NCBI RefSeq assembly: GCF_015206885.1
Contig: NZ_JADEXY010000005.1
Coordinates: 1 to 64,000 of the forward strand
Origin: Microcystis aeruginosa LEGE 91341
Lineage (GTDB): Bacteria > Cyanobacteriota > Cyanobacteriia > Cyanobacteriales > Microcystaceae
Reading direction: 5' to 3'
DNA: 64,000 nt
Of the stretch, positions 1 to 8,309 are shown in pieces (position 1 is the stretch's first letter; every line of letters begins with the position of its first letter). The position numbers were made by a program, and so were the translations under genes. The notes beneath the pieces were generated by a model. That model saw nothing but the letters and a program-made list of their open reading frames with translations, made no database searches and was not told where the DNA came from.

Positions 1-163
1 TAACCGCTATGGGATAGAGAGGTGCGTAGTTCACCCAAGGAGAATCAATCTCTCGAAGTAAAAGTGAAGGGAATTTCTGAAATGGAATTCAGTCTGTCTA
101 TATTTGACTATACTTTTACTAACTATAGAATCCCGATTAATTTTCACCTGTGGCAGTTCCGTC

Positions 164-637
164 ATGACTAGAGCGACAGAAACAGCGACCCTAACATTAT
201 ACGAAAAAGATTTTTATCTCTGGCTAAAAACCACCGCAGAACAATTAAAAAAAGGCCAGTTTGCCGAGGTGGATTTAGACAATTTAATTGAGGAGATTGA
301 ATCGATGGGGAGAAGTGAAAGACACGCGCTCAAAAGTCTTTTAACTCGTCTCCTAGAACATTTACTCAAATTAACTTACTGGCAATCGGAAAGAGACTGG
401 AATGGCAATAACTGCAATGGAGAAATCAATAATTTTCGGGCAGAAATTCAAGATTTACTGGGGGATAGCCCTAGTTTAAAGCCCTATCTTCGGGAGATTT
501 TTGAGCCATCCTACCATACAGCTTTAGAGGCCGTCCGGAAAAAAATGGGTTTATCCCCCGGCAGTTTACCTAGTCAGATAATTTTTAATCTCGAACAGGT
601 GTTAGATAATCAATGGCTGCCAATCGATTGGGAATAA
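164..637 (+). CDS. DUF29 domain-containing protein
   Basis: A 157-residue protein of the DUF29 family, which is very abundant in cyanobacteria and has no established function. The family pattern is clear: an N-terminal LYEKDFYLWL block, an acidic DLDNLIEEIESMG stretch, and a long amphipathic helix rich in leucine that leads to LTYW. An earlier in-frame ATG exists at 104, but the residues it would add do not look like the family and the usual start is the short Met-Thr segment at 164. DUF29 genes are often found in many copies and next to mobile or toxin-antitoxin DNA; any nuclease or antitoxin role would be inference. Confidence 0.75.
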   Translation: MTRATETATLTLYEKDFYLWLKTTAEQLKKGQFAEVDLDNLIEEIESMGRSERHALKSLLTRLLEHLLKLTYWQSERDWNGNNCNGEINNFRAEIQDLLGDSPSLKPYLREIFEPSYHTALEAVRKKMGLSPGSLPSQIIFNLEQVLDNQWLPIDWE

Positions 638-702
638 ACTATTGACTATCTAAATCACTCCTTAAATCGCTAAACAGTCATCAGTGAACTGAAAACTCAA
701 AT

Positions 703-728
703 CTGATAACTGATAACTGGTAACTGAT
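703..728. repeat. Short tandem heptamer repeat (TGATAAC)
   Basis: Three imperfect copies of the heptamer TGATAAC or TGGTAAC lie between two genes that end facing each other. This is the short tandemly repeated repetitive (STRR) type common between cyanobacterial genes. Related heptamers recur at 11742, 13541, 40485 and 45667. Confidence 0.6.
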
Positions 729-734
729 CTGGTT

Positions 735-1826
735 TTACTCAACCAATTTCTTCAGCAGGGCATCCACTTCCTCCAGGCCGGATTGATTATTTTTCAGCAC
801 ATAAACCGCTCGCGCTTGCTTAAAAGCTTCCTCCGCCTCTCTTTTTCGTCCCCGGCCCGCGTAGGCCCGACCGAGATTAAGATAGACATCGGCGTTATTG
901 GGGGCGATTTTGGCCAAATCTTGATAGGCGATAATTGCTGCAAGATAATCTTTTCTGGCCAGATGGATACGACCGATTCCCGCTTGTGCTTCCAAAGATT
1001 GGGGTTGTAGGAAAACAGCCCGACGATAAAAGGGGAGAGCCTCGTCAAAACGCTCTTGTTTTTCAAGTAAAATCCCTATTTTTAGCTGAATTAAAAAATT
1101 TCCTGCACTTTGTCGCTCTATTTCTTTTAAAATTTGGGTTCCGCCATTTAAATCGCCCTGTTTGAGCAAAAGGCTGGCCAGTTGCAATCTTAATTCACTA
1201 TTGTTAGGGAATCTTTGCAGGGATTTTTGGAGAAAATCGAGGGCTTCGCTGCTTTTATTCTGTTCGATCAAGGCTTTACCCATGATTTCGTGGGCTTGCT
1301 GATTATTGGGGTCGAGAGCTAAAACCCATTGGTAAACTTCGCCCGCTTTTGCATAGTTTTTTTGCCGTAATAATACCACCCCTAAACCGAGGTAGTGTTG
1401 GACGTTTTTCGGTTCTATTTGAATAGCGTAGTAGTAAGCGGTGGCTGCATTGTCATAATCGCCGATATTAGCCAAACTATAACCGAGAGCATGGAAAAAG
1501 TCGGGATTACTCGGATCGAGACTTAAGGCTTTTTGGTATGCTTGGGCGGCGGCGTTATAATCCCCTTGCCGCGTTTGTAAAAAGCCGATCCCGGAGAAAA
1601 TTCTGGCATTATTGCCATCAAGGGCGGCGGCCCGCTCGTAAACGGCTATAGCTTCCCCATAATTGCCATTTTTGACCAATTGCCGCGCTTGACGCAGTAG
1701 TTCGTTAACCTGTGAATCCTTGCTCACGATTGCCCCGGCTGGACTATCAGCGATCGCAATTGAGGGGGAGAAACAGCCCCCCGCGAGAAGACCGACGAGC
1801 AAGATTAAACGGGTAAATTGTTTCAT
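735..1826 (-). CDS. Exported tetratricopeptide-repeat protein
   Basis: A 363-residue protein with a typical signal peptide at residues 1-27 (Lys, then a hydrophobic run through LILLVGLLAGG, ending near AIA-D). A cysteine at residue 18 in LAGGC makes a lipoprotein possible. The rest is about eight to nine TPR units of 34 residues, seen as repeated G-Y/N-Y..A...Y..A..L.P.N patterns. It is probably a periplasmic or membrane-anchored scaffold that binds partner proteins. No catalytic domain is visible. It stands alone, converging on the DUF29 gene. The partner cannot be told from sequence. Confidence 0.75.
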   Translation of the reverse strand: MKQFTRLILLVGLLAGGCFSPSIAIADSPAGAIVSKDSQVNELLRQARQLVKNGNYGEAIAVYERAAALDGNNARIFSGIGFLQTRQGDYNAAAQAYQKALSLDPSNPDFFHALGYSLANIGDYDNAATAYYYAIQIEPKNVQHYLGLGVVLLRQKNYAKAGEVYQWVLALDPNNQQAHEIMGKALIEQNKSSEALDFLQKSLQRFPNNSELRLQLASLLLKQGDLNGGTQILKEIERQSAGNFLIQLKIGILLEKQERFDEALPFYRRAVFLQPQSLEAQAGIGRIHLARKDYLAAIIAYQDLAKIAPNNADVYLNLGRAYAGRGRKREAEEAFKQARAVYVLKNNQSGLEEVDALLKKLVE

Positions 1827-1899
1827 CGCTTTACCTTTGTTAACGATTCTTAATTAAAGTTTATTGTAAATGGTATTGACAAAAATCAACTATTCTGAA

Positions 1900-2565
1900 T
1901 CACCCTTGTACGAGATTATTGCGGGCCTCTTGGGCGACTTGGGCACTTTTGTCGCCGGTTAACTGGGTCAAAACAGCGATCGCATCTTGCCCCCCTAAGC
2001 GGCCTAAAGCTTGAGCGAGACGATAGCGCAGTTGCCAGTCATCATCATTAGCCAAGGGAATGAGTAAAGAGACGGCGCGAGGGTCGCCTAGTTCCCCAAA
2101 AGCGCTAACGGCGGCCGTTTTTACCAATTCATTATCGGAGTTTAGGGCGATTTCCAGCAGTTCAAAGCCCCGGGGTTCCCCCAATTCGCCCAAGGCCGCC
2201 ACAATGCTAAATTGAATTAACCAGTCGCTGGATTGTTGATAGACAGCCACCAGATCATCGTAGGCTGCCGTTAATTTTAACCCCCCGATCGCATCGGCCG
2301 CGGCCGCTTTCACGTCGGCTTCGGGATCATTTAACAAACGATCGCGTAGAATAGTTAAGGCCAGATCGAGATTCTGACGACCGAGGATATCTAGCTGACT
2401 TACCGCCGAATAACGCACCCTAGCGTTACTATCGTTAATCAAAGGCTGTAACATCTCGAAGGCGATTTCTGGGGCTAAATAACGCAGTTGGTTAACTCCC
2501 GATAAGCGATCGCCATAATCATCGGAATCGAGCAGCCGTTGCACGGATTCGGGGGAATAATTCAT
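1900..2565 (-). CDS. HEAT-repeat protein, NblB/phycobilin-lyase-like
   Basis: A 221-residue alpha-solenoid of about six HEAT repeats, seen as recurring VR..A..AL..LGDPRA patterns. In cyanobacteria this architecture belongs to phycobilin lyases (CpcE/F type) and to NblB, which takes part in phycobilisome breakdown. The length and the N-terminal SPESVQRLLDSDDYGDRLSGVNQLR stretch (read here in two parts: SPESVQRLLDSDDYG and DRLSGVNQLR) fit the NblB-like group best. No phycobilisome genes are adjacent, so the exact role is inference. It diverges from the TPR lipoprotein with only 44 bases between the two starts, so the promoters overlap. Confidence 0.7.
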   Translation of the reverse strand: MNYSPESVQRLLDSDDYGDRLSGVNQLRYLAPEIAFEMLQPLINDSNARVRYSAVSQLDILGRQNLDLALTILRDRLLNDPEADVKAAAADAIGGLKLTAAYDDLVAVYQQSSDWLIQFSIVAALGELGEPRGFELLEIALNSDNELVKTAAVSAFGELGDPRAVSLLIPLANDDDWQLRYRLAQALGRLGGQDAIAVLTQLTGDKSAQVAQEARNNLVQG

Positions 2566-2609
2566 AATTTGATGACACCCTTAACAATTGGACTGGTATT
2601 AATTGTCCC

Positions 2610-3362
2610 ATGAATAGTTATCGACTCCTGACTATCTTGATCATCTTTAGTTCCCCGGTTTTTTGGGGCTGTAGTCCCCCCTCTCCTATTAAAAAAGAAC
2701 CGACGGCTAAGATAATCATTTCTCCTTCTCCCACTCCGATTATTTCCCCATCAGACATTAAGGCCGCTAATCGTTATCGTCAATTGGGGTTACAGTATCG
2801 TCAACAGGGAGATTTTATCAAAAGTATTGAAGCTTTAAAAAAATCGGTACAGTTAAACCCCAATCATCTAGACGGGAGAGTAATTTTAGGTTGGACACAA
2901 CACCTCGCTAAACAACCTTTAGCGGCACAAACAACCCTAGAGGAAACGATTAAAATTGCTCCCGATCATGTGGCTGCTTATAATGCTTTGGGTATTGTTT
3001 ATCTTGTCGGTGGTCATCTTGAAAAAGCCGTAGTAACTCATACTAAAGCCGCTAATTTAAAACCCGATAATGAAATCGCCTACTATAATTTATCCCTCGC
3101 CTATCATCGCCTAAAAGATTTTGATTCAGCTATTAATAAAGCTAAAAAAGCAGTTAAATTAGAGCCAAATAATCCCCATCCTCTTGTGGCTTTGGCAATG
3201 ATTTATTTAGATCAAGGTGATAGTAAAAAAGCGCAGGATACCTATAGAAAGGCTAGGAATTTAGACGGTCGTTATCGAGAAAAATGGTTTCTGGCACACC
3301 TGAAGGAAGCGGGTTTTAGTCAGGAGCAAATTCAATTAGTCGAAAAGTTACTATCCAGTTAG
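2610..3362 (+). CDS. TPR lipoprotein
   Basis: A 250-residue protein with an N-terminal hydrophobic segment ending in a lipobox-like VFWGC (Cys21), then a Pro/Ser-rich linker (about residues 22-48) and four to five TPR units up to residue 225. It is predicted to be lipid-anchored with its TPRs exposed, a scaffold or assembly factor. The TPR spacing is intact and the gene looks functional. It is AT-richer than its neighbours. Convergent with the ABC ATPase gene, with 21 bases between the stops. Confidence 0.75.
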   Translation: MNSYRLLTILIIFSSPVFWGCSPPSPIKKEPTAKIIISPSPTPIISPSDIKAANRYRQLGLQYRQQGDFIKSIEALKKSVQLNPNHLDGRVILGWTQHLAKQPLAAQTTLEETIKIAPDHVAAYNALGIVYLVGGHLEKAVVTHTKAANLKPDNEIAYYNLSLAYHRLKDFDSAINKAKKAVKLEPNNPHPLVALAMIYLDQGDSKKAQDTYRKARNLDGRYREKWFLAHLKEAGFSQEQIQLVEKLLSS

Positions 3363-3383
3363 ATTGAAAGTTATTATTTCCCC

Positions 3384-4337
3384 TTAAGATGCCTGTCGAT
3401 GTCCCAGTTTTAGGAAAATAGTTTCTAAATCTTCGCGGCAAGTATAAAACTCGCTTAAGGTCAGGCCAGAAACGACTAAAGATTTCAACAATTCGGCACT
3501 ATCTTCTAGGGTTCCCGTAAATTTAACTCGGAGAGTATTAGTATTAATAATTCTTTGCCAACTTTCCACAAAAACACATTGTTTAAGAGCGGTTTCTAAG
3601 GCTTCTAAATTGCCTAGGGTCGTGATCTGCAAGTATTGACCAGCTAGACGTTGATTTAATTCTTGTAAAGAGGTACTTTCCACTAGATAACCTAATTCCA
3701 TGATGCCCACAGAACTGCAAAGTTCGGCTAAATCACTAAGGACATGGGAGGAAATTAAAATAGTCATACCTGCCGATTGTAAGACTTTAATAATCTCACG
3801 AAATTGTAGGCGAGCGATCGGGTCTAATCCAGAAACTGGTTCATCGAGAAGTAAAATTAAAGGTTCATGGATAATGGTTCGGGCTAAACTTAAACGTTGT
3901 TTCATTCCCCGGGATAAAGTAGCGATCAAATTATGGCTTTTATTGGTTAATTGTACAAGTTCTAGAACCTCATAAATGCGGCGATGACGTTGGGAGCGAG
4001 GGATATGATAAAGACGGGCAAAATAATCCAGATAATTCCAGACATTTAGGTCATCGTAGAGAGGAAAATTATCGGGTAGATAACCTAAATTTCTTTTGAG
4101 ACGGGGATTACTCTCATCTCTTAAAAGACGTTCTCCGTGCAGATATATTTCTCCGGTTGTCGGTTCTTCCGCTGCCGCTAACATTCTAATTAAAGTGGTT
4201 TTTCCCGCTCCATTTGGACCGATTAACCCGTAAACTTCCCCCGCTTCAATCTGTAAATCCACTTGATTAACAGCCCCATGGCGGTCAAATTGTTTAGTTA
4301 AACCAACGGTGGCAATGGCTAATTCGGGTGGGTTCAT
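3384..4337 (-). CDS. ABC transporter ATP-binding protein (CcmA/NatA type)
   Basis: A 317-residue ATPase with all nucleotide-binding motifs: Walker A GPNGAGKTT near residue 40, the signature LSRGMKQRLS near 143, and Walker B LILLLDEPVSGLD, followed by the switch histidine in SSHVLSD. The last 90 residues form the C-terminal extension typical of gliding/copper/antibiotic-export type (CcmA) ATPases. It would energise export by a separate membrane permease, which is not encoded next to it here. Upstream lies a decayed ISL3 element, so the permease partner may have been separated by that insertion or be elsewhere. Confidence 0.85.
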   Translation of the reverse strand: MNPPELAIATVGLTKQFDRHGAVNQVDLQIEAGEVYGLIGPNGAGKTTLIRMLAAAEEPTTGEIYLHGERLLRDESNPRLKRNLGYLPDNFPLYDDLNVWNYLDYFARLYHIPRSQRHRRIYEVLELVQLTNKSHNLIATLSRGMKQRLSLARTIIHEPLILLLDEPVSGLDPIARLQFREIIKVLQSAGMTILISSHVLSDLAELCSSVGIMELGYLVESTSLQELNQRLAGQYLQITTLGNLEALETALKQCVFVESWQRIINTNTLRVKFTGTLEDSAELLKSLVVSGLTLSEFYTCREDLETIFLKLGHRQAS

Positions 4338-4345
4338 AAAGTTTT

Positions 4346-4513
4346 TTAGTTAGGTTCTGAGGGTGACTCGCTAACCACGAATATAGGGTTTATCTCCCAT
4401 GACTTCCGCTGGTTGTTGTTAAATTGTTTAAGTCTTAATATCTTCTCAATTTTTTGATAATTGACCACTGTTACATTTGGTAAATCGAGGAGTTGATCAA
4501 AATTTATCCCCAT
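4346..4513 (-). pseudogene. 5' remnant of an ISL3-family transposase
   Basis: A 55-codon reading frame whose first 23 residues (MGINFDQLLDLPNVTVV, NYQKIE) match the conserved start of cyanobacterial ISL3-family transposases, which are about 400 residues long. After residue 23 the sequence leaves the family and ends at residue 55. The zinc-finger, DDE and helix-turn-helix regions are all missing, so this is dead. The frame ends inside the left element end. I identify it from memory of Microcystis ISL3 proteins; a search with ISfinder would settle it. Confidence 0.5.
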
Positions 4514-4562
4514 AACCTACCTCCTATTCTGTATTAATATTATAACATTCTCACACAGAACC
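4353..4562. mobile_element. Internally deleted ISL3-type element (MITE-like)
   Basis: The 210-bp stretch starts with GGTTCTGAGGGTGA and ends with TCACACAGAACC, a partial terminal inverted repeat (GGTTCTG.G.GTGA) that brackets the transposase remnant. This fits a non-autonomous derivative left after internal deletion. I see no clear 8-bp target duplication at the edges. The 160 bp between the element and the next gene hold nothing recognisable apart from a likely promoter for the small Cys protein. Confidence 0.45.
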
Positions 4563-4739
4563 TAGAAGAGCTGCCTCATCTTCTGAGAATTCATAATTGA
4601 TCGGTAAATACCTTGTATAAGAAGATTCCAGGCGAAAAAAAGCCAAAAAGTAGCGGACTGTATAGCGCGGCACTACATCTCAGAAAAAACCTCCTACAAT
4701 GGAGACAAGAATGATCAGAGATCAATGGGGGTGAACGTC

Positions 4740-4940
4740 ATGTTAGTGATTTTAACCGACGAACACATTCTCGATACGGGTTCTGTGTGTCAGGGCTGTC
4801 TTTTAGCCAACCAGCAGGGGCAGCCCCGGTGGCGAGAGGGTAAACTAGGCTGTGGTCACTCCTTGGGCAAAGGAGGAAGCCAACAGCCCAATCTCTACGA
4901 GTGTCAGATGGGCTTTACAATTGCTAATATTGAAGGCTAA
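4740..4940 (+). CDS. Small Cys-rich conserved hypothetical protein
   Basis: A 66-residue protein with Cys17-x-x-Cys20, Cys38-Gly-His40 and Cys55, which could bind a metal ion or an iron-sulfur group. An in-frame ATG at 4725 would add five residues; I prefer 4740 because MLVILTDEHILDTG reads as a natural beginning. The gene stands alone between a decayed transposon and a convergent sulfotransferase gene. I do not recognise a named family. Composition fits the surrounding genome, so a real small cyanobacterial gene is likely. Confidence 0.55.
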   Translation: MLVILTDEHILDTGSVCQGCLLANQQGQPRWREGKLGCGHSLGKGGSQQPNLYECQMGFTIANIEG

Positions 4941-5036
4941 TCGGACTTGCCAAAGGATTAACCTAGAGTTGAATTAGGGGGATTTTCTTTGGACTCCGAG
5001 GAGAGAATCAAGGCTATTGCTCATCCCCAATTCAGC

Positions 5037-5858
5037 TTAGATACAATGACAATAATGGCTAAGGGTTTCGTAGCATTGATCGTAGGCTTTTTGAGCTTGG
5101 GTTAAAACATCGTCGGAAATTTCTATATCTAATTTTCTGGCTTGTTTAATAATTTTACCCGCTTTGATATTCTCGGAGGAATCGCCTATCCCACGAGTGC
5201 CAGTAGTGTTTAAAACTCGATATTCTTCCGAAAATCCCGTTTTAGTATCGAGATGACTCTGTAAACTATTAAAGACCAATTGACTTTGGTTTAATACTTG
5301 ATCGTGGGTGATAAACAAACTCTTTTCTTTGCTGTTAATTAAGCGAGCATAACTTTCTAAGGTGGCTAAACGACCAGTATAATAACCCAGGGCGTGCTGC
5401 TCATTTTGATGGGGTTTAATATCTAGAATACTAGCTAAAGTACGCTTCGGTTCTCGTAGTAAAAATATGGTCTTAACCGCATCAGATTGTAAAAAACTAT
5501 GATCCAAAAACTTCTGATCGTGAAGAACTTTATCTAAAATATATTTATGATTCATGTTTAAATCTTTCAAACGCCAGTAGAGTTTAAACATTAAAGCTTT
5601 AAAATCCTGTTCCCTCTCATAAACCAGATGAGTTTCGCCAAAACCGATAATTTCAGGATTAGAATTGAGGATATGGGTCAATAAAGACGAACCCGATCGC
5701 ATATGGCTAAGAATAAATAAAACCTGATAGGGTTGGGGACGAAAGAGGATTTTATAGGGGTCTTTGGGTGTATCAATGCGGATCTGAAAATACTTATAAG
5801 TTAAACGATGGGTTAAACCCTGCCAAGATTGGGGTAAGCGATCGAGGGCTATAGTCAT
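5037..5858 (-). CDS. Sulfotransferase family protein
   Basis: A 273-residue protein with the sulfotransferase P-loop-like phosphosulfate motif SHMRSGSSLL at residues 51-60 (5' PAPS site) and a second conserved block TIFLLREPKRTLAS near residue 130 (3' phosphate site). Such enzymes move a sulfuryl group from PAPS to sugars or small molecules. The acceptor is unknown. It diverges from a glycosyltransferase-like gene with a shared 90-bp upstream region, which suggests joint work on a polysaccharide or glycolipid, but this is inference. Confidence 0.7.
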   Translation of the reverse strand: MTIALDRLPQSWQGLTHRLTYKYFQIRIDTPKDPYKILFRPQPYQVLFILSHMRSGSSLLTHILNSNPEIIGFGETHLVYEREQDFKALMFKLYWRLKDLNMNHKYILDKVLHDQKFLDHSFLQSDAVKTIFLLREPKRTLASILDIKPHQNEQHALGYYTGRLATLESYARLINSKEKSLFITHDQVLNQSQLVFNSLQSHLDTKTGFSEEYRVLNTTGTRGIGDSSENIKAGKIIKQARKLDIEISDDVLTQAQKAYDQCYETLSHYCHCI

Positions 5859-5948
5859 AGGTTAATCAGGAATTGTGTCAACTTGTCGCTAAGATTCCCC
5901 TATAATGTATCCCATTTAAGACCCAAACAAAAGTGAGGTTTATACAAA

Positions 5949-6890
5949 ATGGGATTGCCAAGTTGTTCGCTCTGGTTTTTTACGGCGCGAACCGATGTCT
6001 GGTTTATGATGAACACTATTCCCCATTTAGTCAAAATGAGTCAGTTTCCCTTCGAGGAAAAGGTACTCGCTATTGACACGGCCCCTTTAAGCGGGGAAAA
6101 GGTTAATCGCCCCGGACTGGGTACAATGGAGGAATTAAGAGCCTGTGGTGAAAAATTAGTTAAAGATGGCATAATCGATCGCCTAGTGGATTTTAACTAC
6201 GATCCCAGCTATCGTCAGCGCATCTATCAAAAGCATTTTGGCAGTCCCCTCCGTTCCACCCATAACTACAAAGGTTATCCGATTTTTGGCTCGATCTTCA
6301 AAATCGAGTCATGTCGCAGCGACTATATGGTTCATTATGACAGTGACATGATGCTCTACCAAGAACCGGATTACAGTTGGATCCGCGAAGGGATCGAGTT
6401 AATGGAAACCCATCCAGAAATGATGTTTGTGCGTCCTTTGTCCGGTCCACCGCGGCCTGATGGTACGATTTATTCTCAGCATCCTTGCACAAAAAATCCC
6501 GATGGATTCTATCAATTTAAATTTTTTGGCAGCCGTGCCTATCTACTTAATTGTCGTCGCTACGATCGCCTGTTACCGATGACCCCCCTCTGGCGCTCTT
6601 ATAAAAATACCTTTCTCGATCACTTACCCGATGGTTTAAAAGCTTGGGGCAATATTTTGACCGGCAAAGGAAAACTCGACTCTTGGGAAATTATGGTTTC
6701 TCGCTCCCTAGAACAAAGCAACTATTATCGCGCCACTCTCACCAATGCCAAGGGTTGGACTCTGCACCCCAACGAGCGCTCTGCCGCTTTTAGGCAAGCT
6801 TGGCCGACTATTATCGAAAAAATCGAAGCGGGTATTTACCCACCGCCCCAAGCTGGTTATTATGACCTGATTCCGGAATTATGGTACTAA
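5949..6890 (+). CDS. Glycosyltransferase-like hypothetical protein
   Basis: A 313-residue protein with a possible GT-A metal-binding DxD motif, HYDSDMMLY (Asp131-Ser-Asp133), which follows a hydrophobic strand as it does in nucleotide-sugar transferases. The N-terminal ARTDVWFMMNTIPHLV block resembles the start of a GT-A Rossmann-like fold. No signal peptide is evident. It is paired head to head with the sulfotransferase gene, fitting a role in making a sulfated glycan. The family is not one I can name, so the function is tentative. Confidence 0.5.
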   Translation: MGLPSCSLWFFTARTDVWFMMNTIPHLVKMSQFPFEEKVLAIDTAPLSGEKVNRPGLGTMEELRACGEKLVKDGIIDRLVDFNYDPSYRQRIYQKHFGSPLRSTHNYKGYPIFGSIFKIESCRSDYMVHYDSDMMLYQEPDYSWIREGIELMETHPEMMFVRPLSGPPRPDGTIYSQHPCTKNPDGFYQFKFFGSRAYLLNCRRYDRLLPMTPLWRSYKNTFLDHLPDGLKAWGNILTGKGKLDSWEIMVSRSLEQSNYYRATLTNAKGWTLHPNERSAAFRQAWPTIIEKIEAGIYPPPQAGYYDLIPELWY

Positions 6891-7138
6891 GAGAGCCTTA
6901 GTTCTCTAGATTTGAGGTGAGGCGATCATTGCTTAGATTTCATAGCACCGGCTGTAAGCGCCTGTTGTTTTCGTTAAACGATGTAATATCTCGTTTACAC
7001 CGCAACTCATTGACGATTGCGTAATGTAGAAAGTGAGTGCGGCGACAATTGTACTTGTCAAACAATGATATAGTACAAGTAAATTGCTAATTATCGGCAG
7101 GTAGCGTCTGTCATAGATATAGATTGTGGAGTTAAAAT

Positions 7139-7915
7139 ATGTCTAGTATAAACACTGGTATTGAGTGGACTGATAAAACGTGGAATCCAACAACCGGGTG
7201 CGATAAAATTAGCACCGGCTGTCTGCATTGTTATGCCGAAGCTATTACACAGCGTTTTCCCAAAAACTTTCCCAATGGATTCAGCTTAACTTTGCATCCA
7301 GAAAGATTGGAAGAACCCTTACGTTGGCGCACTCCCAGTCGAGTTTTTGTCAACTCAATGAGTGACCTTTTTCATGATGATGTGCCTCTCGACTTTATCA
7401 GACAAGTTTTCTCAGTTATTCATTTAACACCTTGGCATATATATCAGATTTTAACAAAGCGACAAAGCCGTTTAGGTGATTTAGCGTCTAAATTAGATTT
7501 TCCAGAAAACATTTGGCTAGGTGTATCTGTCGAGAATCAAAACCACATAGATCGGATTGAATATCTTCGGACAGTTCCTGTTTCAGTGCGTTTCATTTCA
7601 TGTGAGCCACTTTTAGGACCCCTAGAACTTAATTTAACTGGCATTGATTGGGTTATTGTCGGCGGAGAATCCGGGCAAAAACATCGCCAGATGAAACTTG
7701 ACTGGGCAAGGGATATCCGCAATCAATGTCAAAATTCAGGGGTAGCATTTTTTTTTAAACAAGTTGGGGGAAGGACACCGAAAGCAGGGGGTAGATTACT
7801 TGATGATAAAATCTGGGACGAGATGCCTAATGCCTGGAATCAGCATATCCAAACATGGGGAAGTGTCCCACTTAAATCAGCGAGGCGTTCAGAAAAATTA
7901 GAGCTTATTGCTTAA
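7139..7915 (+). CDS. Phage Gp37/Gp68 family protein (DUF5131), three-Cys motif
   Basis: A 258-residue DUF5131 protein. The signature WNPTTGC (Cys21), followed by Cys28 and Cys31 in GCLHCYAE, is the three-cysteine motif of this family, whose cysteine pattern resembles radical-SAM enzymes. Members are found in phages and in mobile islands, usually beside tcmP, the three-Cys-motif partner. Here the partner lies convergent on the other strand but is truncated. The biochemical activity is not established. The gene itself looks complete; the 250 bases upstream hold no other gene. Confidence 0.8.
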   Translation: MSSINTGIEWTDKTWNPTTGCDKISTGCLHCYAEAITQRFPKNFPNGFSLTLHPERLEEPLRWRTPSRVFVNSMSDLFHDDVPLDFIRQVFSVIHLTPWHIYQILTKRQSRLGDLASKLDFPENIWLGVSVENQNHIDRIEYLRTVPVSVRFISCEPLLGPLELNLTGIDWVIVGGESGQKHRQMKLDWARDIRNQCQNSGVAFFFKQVGGRTPKAGGRLLDDKIWDEMPNAWNQHIQTWGSVPLKSARRSEKLELIA

Positions 7916-8118
7916 CTGGAAATGTAACCTTTAAATCATCCGCAAACGTTCCTTTTCGCCGTTTTTTGTCCTCGGGTGAATGTACTGTGATTTTTCCTTG
8001 AGATTCAAGATTGCTAAGGGCAGTTTTGTAATTCTTTTTAATGTACGGTTTTCCCACATGATGCTGGTCGTAAATCTCTGCCATCGTCATAGTTTTACCT
8101 GAAAAATTGTCCAACAAC
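7905..8118 (-). pseudogene. tcmP: C-terminal remnant of tcmP (three-Cys-motif partner)
   Basis: About 70 codons matching the extreme C-terminus of TcmP: the run from NFSGKTMTMAEIY through GKPYIKKNYKTAL to KKRRKGTFADDLKVTFP is typical. TcmP is normally near 300-400 residues, so the N-terminal methyltransferase-like part is gone. The reading frame continues upstream to a GTG at 8141, but those residues (EGTTETQ) come from a dispersed repeat, so the gene was cut where the repeat begins. It overlaps the DUF5131 stop by 11 bp, preserving the original convergent layout. Confidence 0.6.
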
Positions 8119-8119
8119 T

Positions 8120-8197
8120 GTGTCTCTGTGGTTCCCTCCACTCCCTCGCCAGCAATACTGTATCTTAAAATACATTTTACCCACCAAACCTAAGAGA
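8120..8197 (-). repeat. Dispersed repeat, copy A (pairs with 63878-63956)
   Basis: Read on the minus strand, this 78-bp stretch runs from TCTCTTAGGTTTG through GTGGGTAAAATGTATT and GCGAGGGAGTGGAGGGAACC to CACAGAGACACA. The same order of blocks, with roughly a dozen differences, occurs on the plus strand at 63878-63956. The two copies are in unrelated genic surroundings, so this is a mobile or dispersed sequence family rather than a gene. Confidence 0.65.
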
Positions 8198-8254
8198 GCC
8201 TGTATCCTAAGATACCAAATGGATTCTATAATAACTCTACTAGCCTCAAGATAG

Positions 8255-8287
8255 CAAAAAACCCGGCGGGAAAATCTCCCCACCGGG
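8255..8287 (-). terminator. Rho-independent terminator of the ribosomal operon
   Basis: On the minus strand a 9-bp stem CCCGGTGGG / CCCGCCGGG (one G-T pair) is followed by seven T residues, 25-55 bp after the rpmE stop. It ends the long infA-to-rpmE transcript. Confidence 0.85.
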
Positions 8288-8309
8288 TCAAAAAGGCAAA
8301 AGTAAAGAA

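Noticed and set aside
7040-7090. TTGTCA/TATAGT promoter before the DUF5131 gene
   Set aside because: Spacing is only 8 bp, far from the 16-18 bp needed.
8095-8283. 62-codon minus-strand frame upstream of rpmE
   Set aside because: It runs through the dispersed repeat and into the rpmE terminator in another frame than the tcmP remnant.
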